Assembly: GCA_964429075.1 (NCBI GenBank)
Contig: CAYSBA010000034.1
Coordinates: forward strand, 1-8,920
Length of the DNA: 8,920 nucleotides
DNA from: CAYSBA01 sp964429075 [NCBI: uncultured bacterium]
Lineage (GTDB): Bacteria; CAYSBA01
Reading direction: 5' to 3'
The notes beneath the pieces were generated by a model that made no database searches, had not been told where the DNA came from, and saw only the letters and a program-made list of their open reading frames with translations. A program made the translations under genes and the position numbers. Of this stretch, positions 1 through 4,082 are shown piece by piece. How positions within the stretch are numbered: the stretch's first letter is position 1; every line of letters starts with the position of its first letter.

Positions 1-2
1 GG

Positions 3-350
3 TTATCTGTGCTTCAGGCAGATATTCTGCTCTACATTATTATTTTTGGCAAATATGACCCTCTTTCTGTATTTTGTGGATGGTCTGTTTCTTATCTTTC
101 CGTTTATTTTAATATTGTCATCTTTGAGTCCATATTCTTAAAAAAACACAAGATATCAAAGAGATCAAAGATATTCTATGCATTTAAGCCACTTCTTTTG
201 CTTTCTGTAGTTACAATCCTTATACTGGGTTTCAAAATAGATCCATATGGTCTGCTCATAGGTATCTCAAGCCTTTTCATAGCAACAATCATCGCAGCAG
301 GCCTCTATAAAGATCAACTTTTAGAGGGAGCTGATAATGCCAGAACATAA
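3..350 (+). CDS. AtpI-like ATP synthase I chain family membrane protein, 5' partial
   Basis: The reading frame is open to the left edge of the window. A GTG at position 9 would give 113 residues, but no ribosome site precedes it and the first hydrophobic stretch would begin almost at once, so the true start probably lies upstream. The visible protein has roughly three to four hydrophobic segments, and its last half (a Phe-Lys-Pro-Leu-rich helix, then GFKIDPYGLLIGIS, then a final helix) has the shape of the ATP-synt_I family. AtpI-type proteins are small helpers for c-ring assembly or ion supply, encoded just before atpB. The gene overlaps the atpB start by 14 bp, which points to translational coupling. 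The family call rests on size, topology and position more than on diagnostic residues. Confidence 0.6.
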   Translation, partial: LSVLQADILLYIIIFGKYDPLSVFCGWSVSYLSVYFNIVIFESIFLKKHKISKRSKIFYAFKPLLLLSVVTILILGFKIDPYGLLIGISSLFIATIIAAGLYKDQLLEGADNART

Positions 351-1110
351 GACCTGGCTTGATTTCATACCCGGGTTGTCTGATCTTTTTGAAAGACTCT
401 CCGAAAGTTTTGGTGTAACATGGTTTAACAGGACTCATGTTACAATGTCGCATGTTGCCACCGCTATATTTGTACTTTTGGTATTGTTCGTTGTTGTCTT
501 AATCTATAAGAGATATCTCAAATCATTTAAAGAGGGTGTGATTCCACCATCAGGGTTTTCCTTGGCCGGTTTCGTTGATCTGGTCCTTGAAGCCACTCTT
601 AGTCTGATGAAAGATTTAATAGGTCCAGAAGGTCCGAAGCACTTTCCTGTAGTGGCTACACTGGCGCTGTTTATCCTTTTTTCTAATCTCCTTGGTCTTG
701 TACCAGGATTCGCCCCACCAACAAGCAATCTTAATACAACTCTTGCCTGTGCAATATTTGTCTTTCTTTATTATAACTGGATAGGAATTCGAAAACAGGG
801 GTTGATAAGATACTTAACCCATATAGCTAATCCTATTGGTTCAAAAATAGGCTGGTTTATTGCACCTTTGATGCTTCCTATTGAACTAATTAGTCATCTT
901 GCAAGACCTATGTCTCTATCTATCAGGTTGATGGGTAATATGATGGGTGATCATACGATACTTGGTATCTTCCTGCTTCTTGTTCCTATGTTTATACCGA
1001 TACCACTTATGCTGCTTGGTCTTATTGTGGCCTTTGTGCAGACCTTTGTGTTTTGTCTTTTAACTGTGGTATATATAGCCCTTGCTGTCGAAGAGGCAGA
1101 AGGGCATTAA
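337..1110 (+). CDS. atpB: F0F1 ATP synthase subunit a
   Basis: Subunit a (257 residues) forms the two ion half-channels beside the c-ring in the inner membrane. The core motif lies at about 187-206: HLARP followed by SLSIRLMGNMMGDH. Arg197 matches the essential Arg210 of E. coli, and Gln235 (VQTFVFCLLTVVYIAL) matches Gln252. E. coli Glu219 is replaced by His206, a known variation in other lineages. The segment LGLVPGFAPPTSNLNTT (about 119-135) is the usual conserved stretch after the second helix. About six hydrophobic helices are visible and the length is normal. The ATG at 337 has a GAGG ribosome site about 8 bases upstream and overlaps the preceding gene by 14 bp. atpE follows after 31 bp. 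F1 genes do not follow, so the atp genes are split as in several deltaproteobacterial groups. Confidence 0.96.
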   Translation: MPEHKTWLDFIPGLSDLFERLSESFGVTWFNRTHVTMSHVATAIFVLLVLFVVVLIYKRYLKSFKEGVIPPSGFSLAGFVDLVLEATLSLMKDLIGPEGPKHFPVVATLALFILFSNLLGLVPGFAPPTSNLNTTLACAIFVFLYYNWIGIRKQGLIRYLTHIANPIGSKIGWFIAPLMLPIELISHLARPMSLSIRLMGNMMGDHTILGIFLLLVPMFIPIPLMLLGLIVAFVQTFVFCLLTVVYIALAVEEAEGH

Positions 1111-1130
1111 TTTAAACCCAAACACCTAAT

Positions 1131-1137
1131 GGAGGAG
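1131..1137 (+). promoter_or_regulatory. Strong ribosome binding site of atpE
   Basis: GGAGGAG sits 4 bases before the atpE ATG. It is the best Shine-Dalgarno match in the window. Subunit c is needed in many copies per complex, so a strong site here fits the usual need for higher translation of atpE than of atpB. Confidence 0.8.
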
Positions 1138-1141
1138 TAAC

Positions 1142-1471
1142 ATGACCAAGTTATCCAGAATCTCCAGAACCCTAATCTACTTAGGGACACTTTTAGTCCC
1201 ATCGCTGACTGCCTTTGCTGCTGAAGGTGGTGGAACACATAGTGGTTCAGCTGGATTGATTGCTATTGCAGCAGGCATCGGTATTGGTATAGCAGCATTT
1301 GGTGGTGCTCTTGGTCAGAGTAAAGCATCATCTACGGCATTAGATGGAATTGCTCGAAATCCTGAGGCATCTGGCAAAATCTTCACACCATTTATCCTAG
1401 GACTTGCAATGATAGAGTCCTTGGTACTGTACGCATTGATCGTTGCCCTGATGCTTATTGGAAAGATTTAG
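1142..1471 (+). CDS. atpE: F0F1 ATP synthase subunit c with N-terminal signal-like extension
   Basis: Subunit c forms the rotating membrane ring of ATP synthase. The protein has 109 residues, longer than the usual 75-85. Residues 1-26 look like a cleavable signal peptide: basic start, hydrophobic core, and AFA before Ala27. The mature hairpin would have about 83 residues. The first helix contains GGALGQ, the polar loop is ARNPEA (71-76, Arg72-Asn73-Pro74), and the second helix carries the ion-binding Glu92 in AMIESLVLYAL. Aligned to the Na+-type c subunit of Ilyobacter, Gln59, Glu92, Ser93 and Tyr97 match Gln32, Glu65, Ser66 and Tyr70, but Thr67 is replaced by Leu94, so the coupling ion is undecided. 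The stop codon shares one base with the GTG of the next gene. Confidence 0.96.
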   Translation: MTKLSRISRTLIYLGTLLVPSLTAFAAEGGGTHSGSAGLIAIAAGIGIGIAAFGGALGQSKASSTALDGIARNPEASGKIFTPFILGLAMIESLVLYALIVALMLIGKI

Positions 1472-2154
1472 TGCCTCATATAAATGCGAGGGAGGGTCGT
1501 CTTATAATTGAGACTACCCTCTCTGTTCTTACTATATATCTTCTGTCTTTCCTCATCAGATTTGCACCCAAAGGTGGTTTGTCAGGAGAGATTTTTGGGT
1601 CATTACCGGCTTTTTTTATGCTTTTTATTCCCCTTTTTATCCTTCAAAAAGAGAACAGAGATATTGATGAAATTGGATTTATTTTAAAAGGTAGCCTCCA
1701 TTCTTTAAAAAGAGCTATAGTTCTATTTCTGATTACTGTTCCTCTATTTGGTATTGGCTTTCACATCTGGCAACTATTACTCTTTGACAGACAATTTGTG
1801 TTAAGGTTTCCTCATAATACCCTTTATCTTATTTTCGTTCATATTTTTGGAGTAGCCCTCCCTGAAGAGCTCTTTTTTAGGGGATATCTACACGATAGAT
1901 TAAAAAGACTGATCCCCCCAACTAAGATGTTATTTGGTGTAAAGGTAGGTTTATATATGCTTGTTGTTGCGATTATATTTTCAGTCGGTCATATATTTAC
2001 AGATCCAAGGCCTGTAAGACTTGGAGTGATCTTTCCTTCTGTTTTGTTCTCCTGGATGAGAGAAAAAGATGGTACAATAGCTGGGTGTACCCTGTACCAC
2101 GGTCTATCTAATGTACTTGTAAGGATTCTTGAATATTCCTATTTTGGATACTAA
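1471..2154 (+). CDS. CPBP-family intramembrane glutamic protease, myxosortase-like
   Basis: A polytopic membrane protein of 227 residues with the three motifs of the CPBP (CAAX protease and bacteriocin-processing) family: EExxxR in PEELFFRGYL (Glu132, Glu133, Arg137), FxxxH in FSVGH (Phe170, His174), and HxxxN in YHGLSN (His210, Asn214). All expected catalytic residues are present. The conserved-looking FTDPRPVRLG segment after motif 2 recalls the myxobacterial branch that includes candidate myxosortases, but this is from memory and not decisive. Such enzymes cleave within or next to membrane segments of substrates such as prenylated proteins, bacteriocin precursors or C-terminal sorting tails. 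The GTG start at 1471 overlaps the atpE stop by one base, with a weak GGAAAG site 5 bases before it. No sorting-tail substrate is visible in this window. Confidence 0.85.
   Translation: MPHINAREGRLIIETTLSVLTIYLLSFLIRFAPKGGLSGEIFGSLPAFFMLFIPLFILQKENRDIDEIGFILKGSLHSLKRAIVLFLITVPLFGIGFHIWQLLLFDRQFVLRFPHNTLYLIFVHIFGVALPEELFFRGYLHDRLKRLIPPTKMLFGVKVGLYMLVVAIIFSVGHIFTDPRPVRLGVIFPSVLFSWMREKDGTIAGCTLYHGLSNVLVRILEYSYFGY
2071..2091 (-). terminator. Possible intrinsic terminator of the minus-strand operon
   Basis: Read on the minus strand, GGTACA and TGTACC are separated by 9 bases and followed by ATCTTTTTCTC, a short U-rich run. It begins 17 bases past the stop of the JAMM gene, the right place for termination, but lies inside the opposing CPBP coding region. 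The stem is only 6 bp with moderate GC content, so the call is weak. Confidence 0.28.
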
Positions 2155-2704
2155 AACTTGGTTCAAGCCTTCCAAGGGCTATATATTTTTTTTTGGATTG
2201 TCCAACCTTTTTTACATAAGTACTTAAAAGAAAGGTAACACGTCCCTGATGTACAATTATTCGATTTTTTAGTGAGACACCTTTCAGGCCCTCTTTTTTT
2301 TCAAATATGGCAACAAGTACTTCTACAATTGAATTACTGTCGTGATACATGTTGTACCGATCTACATAGCTAAAGACAGCAAGGGTCCTGCCAGAAAGTG
2401 GTATGTGTGAGTGAAACAAACCAAGATAATCAAGTCCTGTTAAGGCTTCGATCTCTTTGGCCCTATTAATAAGTCTTGTCTCAACAAAAAAGATCTTTTT
2501 TTGTGAGCTCTTGCCACCATGATAGACAAGGGACCTATGTATGGTTGCTACAGAATCTTTAATTTCGCCAAGCAAAAAACCAAACACCTCTCTTCTATGA
2601 AGACCACTGACACCATTTAATGTAAATTTTAAAATATTATCCAGCGCAGCATCCTTTAAGACTACCTTTGAGATGGGTGGAATAGATTCAATATCACAAA
2701 ACAA
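2108..2704 (-). CDS. JAB/MPN-domain (JAMM) metalloprotease-like protein
   Basis: The 198-residue protein resembles JAMM zinc isopeptidases, which remove ubiquitin-like or sulfur-carrier proteins. Visible ligands are Glu39 in REVFGFLLGE, His98 and His100 in LGLFHSH, and a later SxxD (Ser112, Asp115). In classical members the Asp lies 11 residues after the second His. Here it is 15, and HSHIP replaces HSHP, so the active loop carries about four extra residues or the enzyme has diverged. The start is TTG at 2704, supported by AAGGAG (2712-2717) 7 bases upstream, embedded in the end of the radical SAM gene. A run of nine A codes Lys171-Lys173 near the C-terminus. The 3' end overlaps the convergent CPBP gene by 47 bp. 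The substrate is unknown; no ubiquitin-like or ThiS/MoaD-like gene is present here. Confidence 0.72.
   Translation of the reverse strand: MFCDIESIPPISKVVLKDAALDNILKFTLNGVSGLHRREVFGFLLGEIKDSVATIHRSLVYHGGKSSQKKIFFVETRLINRAKEIEALTGLDYLGLFHSHIPLSGRTLAVFSYVDRYNMYHDSNSIVEVLVAIFEKKEGLKGVSLKNRIIVHQGRVTFLLSTYVKKVGQSKKKYIALGRLEPSFSIQNRNIQESLQVH
2166..2194 (+). terminator. Possible intrinsic terminator of the atp-CPBP operon
   Basis: Starting 12 bases after the CPBP stop, AGCCTT-CCA-AGGGCT can fold into a 6-bp stem (one G-T pair) with a 3-base loop, followed by ATATA and nine T (2186-2194). The T run and its position suit a rho-independent terminator. The stem is short, and the same bases encode the C-terminal end of the JAMM gene on the other strand. 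Confidence 0.4.
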
Positions 2705-2708
2705 AGCA

Positions 2709-3599
2709 TCACTCCTTCTGCAACATAGATAGAATCTCTCTCCTTATTATATGGGTCTTTTTTGACCATTCTGGTGCGATGGCATGATTAGGCTTTGCTG
2801 TTGCATAGAGACGATGTACAACAGCATTTTGTGGTAATCCTTTAAGTGTCCTGACAACATTTTTAACATAAACATCTCTTTGTTGTGGGACAAAACTCCC
2901 GTTCAAATAATCTCTTGCAATCTTTGTACCTTTTGTAACTATCAAATTATGAAATTTGACCCCCCAGGGCGATGTCTCTTTTAAAACCTGCACTGTATTA
3001 CTTACCGATGATTCTGTCTCACCGGGTAGACCATACAAAATATGTGTCACAAGTTTAAACCCCTCTTTTTTAATCCTGTTTGCAGCATTAATAAAGTCAT
3101 CAACAGTATGTGCTCTGTTTGTTTCCTTAAGAATTCTGTCATCGGCAATCTCCAGCCCGATTTCAATCCATATCTCATCCCCAAACCTGGGCCTTATCTT
3201 TTGTAGTAAAAAAAAGAGTGCATCACTCAGAGTATCTGGCCTTGAGGCAATACTTATCCCCACAATATCATCTATGTCACGTACCACATCGAGTATCTTT
3301 CTCAATTCTTCGATCTTTCCATAGGTTGGTGTGTGATTTTGCACGTAGGCAATTACACCTGCAATATCTTTTCTTCTTGCCCTTTTTATACCCTCTATTA
3401 TCTGATTCTGGTAATCGAATGATCCTTTAAACCAGGTAGGAGAGATTGATTTCATATTGCAGTATGTGCACCCTCCTTTTGATAGACTGCCATCTATGTT
3501 GGGACAGCTGAAGGGACCCCAAACTGGTATCTTTACTACCCTCTTTTTGTATCTTTTTTTAAAGTAATCTGATAAAAAAAGGATCTTTTTGTTCAACAA
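2709..3599 (-). CDS. YhcC-type radical SAM protein (TIGR01212-like)
   Basis: The 296-residue protein aligns along its length with E. coli YhcC as I recall it. The cluster cysteines are Cys32, Cys44 and Cys47, in SCPN...GGCTYCN, giving C-x11-C-x2-C, the spacing of the YhcC/YtqA group rather than the standard CxxxCxxC. Other shared blocks are ASRPDTL (about 118-124), an EIGLE segment (about 146-150), HILYGLPGE (about 186-194), GVKFHNLIVTKGT and a C-terminal HRLYATA. It should bind a [4Fe-4S] cluster and cleave S-adenosylmethionine in the cytoplasm. The family's reaction is poorly defined; I recall a Bacillus member being linked to tRNA wobble-uridine modification, but am not certain. The start is TTG at 3599, two bases after the DUF59 stop, with no strong ribosome site, suggesting coupling. 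The N-terminus matches the family length. Confidence 0.9.
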   Translation of the reverse strand: MLNKKILFLSDYFKKRYKKRVVKIPVWGPFSCPNIDGSLSKGGCTYCNMKSISPTWFKGSFDYQNQIIEGIKRARRKDIAGVIAYVQNHTPTYGKIEELRKILDVVRDIDDIVGISIASRPDTLSDALFFLLQKIRPRFGDEIWIEIGLEIADDRILKETNRAHTVDDFINAANRIKKEGFKLVTHILYGLPGETESSVSNTVQVLKETSPWGVKFHNLIVTKGTKIARDYLNGSFVPQQRDVYVKNVVRTLKGLPQNAVVHRLYATAKPNHAIAPEWSKKTHIIRREILSMLQKE

Positions 3600-3601
3600 T
3601 C

Positions 3602-3907
3602 TTATAGGTATCCAATCTTTCTCTTTGCTTCTTCTGTCATCTTGTCAGGACTCCAGGGCGGTGACCATACAAGCTCAACCTCTGCATCTTCTACACCATC
3701 CAGTCCCTCTATTGCCCTTCTTGCAGCATAAGCAAGGGTCTGATGTAGTGGACATCCTGGTGTCGTAAGGGTCATATCTACATGTACCTTTTTACCCTCA
3801 TCTTCAATCCTAACATCGTAGACCAGACCCATCTCAACAATATTGAGGCCAAGCTCTGGATCAAAGACATCAGAAAGGGCCTTCATAACATCATCTTTTG
3901 TAATCAT
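3602..3907 (-). CDS. DUF59/MIP18-family Fe-S cluster assembly factor (SufT/PaaD-like)
   Basis: A 101-residue cytoplasmic protein of the MIP18 family. Diagnostic features are DPELGLNIVEMGLVYDV (Asp16-Pro17-Glu18), TTPGCPL with the conserved Cys52, and the tail VWSPPWSPDKMTEEAKRKIGYL-like end with the W-P-x-W pattern (81-85). Members help deliver Fe-S clusters to client proteins (SufT, PaaD, eukaryotic MIP18). The ATG at 3907 has AAGGAG (3913-3918) 5 bases upstream. It is the first gene of a leftward operon; the next gene encodes a [4Fe-4S] radical SAM enzyme, so that enzyme is an obvious candidate client. It lies outside any suf operon here, so SufT proper is not proven. Confidence 0.9.
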   Translation of the reverse strand: MITKDDVMKALSDVFDPELGLNIVEMGLVYDVRIEDEGKKVHVDMTLTTPGCPLHQTLAYAARRAIEGLDGVEDAEVELVWSPPWSPDKMTEEAKRKIGYL

Positions 3908-3928
3908 AACATCTCCTTAGAGCAGAAA

Positions 3929-3957
3929 ATTATAAGTTTAAAGTATATTTATTTCTA
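3929..3957 (-). promoter_or_regulatory. Sigma-70-like promoter of the DUF59-radical SAM-JAMM operon
   Basis: On the minus strand a perfect TATAAT (3929-3934) lies 17 bases from TAGAAA (3952-3957, 4 of 6 to the -35 consensus). Transcription would start near 3922, leaving a leader of about 15 bases that contains the AAGGAG ribosome site. A second arrangement is also possible: TTGACT (3975-3980, 5 of 6) 17 bases from TAGAAA used as the -10. The two share the TAGAAA element. Confidence 0.55.
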
Positions 3958-4023
3958 ATGCATCTTATTGATTGAGTCAAGTTTATGAACGAATTTTTAC
4001 ATCACCTTAGCCTTTTCTGGCAT

Positions 4024-4052
4024 TTGAATATTTGTACCTTAAATGATAATAT
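4024..4052 (+). promoter_or_regulatory. Sigma-70-like promoter with extended -10 for the lipoprotein-dxr-rseP operon
   Basis: TTGAAT (4024-4029) and TAATAT (4047-4052) are 17 bases apart, and TGA at 4044-4046 supplies a TGn extended -10. Transcription would begin around 4059, giving a leader of some 24 bases before the ATG at 4083, with GGAG at 4073-4076. This is the only evident promoter for the downstream genes because the spacings inside the operon are 2 bp and a 4-bp overlap. Confidence 0.55.
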
Positions 4053-4072
4053 TATAGCGAATATAATCTCTT

Positions 4073-4076
4073 GGAG
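4073..4076 (+). promoter_or_regulatory. Ribosome site that fixes the lipoprotein start
   Basis: GGAG with a 6-base spacer to the ATG at 4083. A possible upstream TTG start at 4071 would lie over this ribosome site and has none of its own, so 4083 is the better start. Confidence 0.75.
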
Positions 4077-4082
4077 AGATCT

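Noticed and set aside
2486-2501. A 16-bp perfect palindrome AAAAAAGATCTTTTTT
   Set aside because: It lies within the JAMM gene and is explained by codons for Lys-Lys-Ile-Phe-Phe in AT-rich DNA. There is no gene boundary nearby that it could serve as terminator or operator.
2956-3430. Plus-strand open frames opposite the radical SAM gene
   Set aside because: The radical SAM protein aligns over its whole length with YhcC, and the opposite-frame products look like random composition.
4062-4067. Perfect TATAAT on the plus strand as the main promoter of the lipoprotein operon
   Set aside because: Its -35 position holds only TTAAAT, and a start near 4074 would cut into the ribosome site of the ATG at 4083. 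The extended -10 promoter at 4024-4052 fits better.
4071-4082. Upstream TTG start for the lipoprotein, adding four residues
   Set aside because: The GGAG ribosome site lies at 4073-4076, inside this extension, and the four added residues would put a Glu and an extra Arg ahead of the signal peptide. The ATG at 4083 is preferred.
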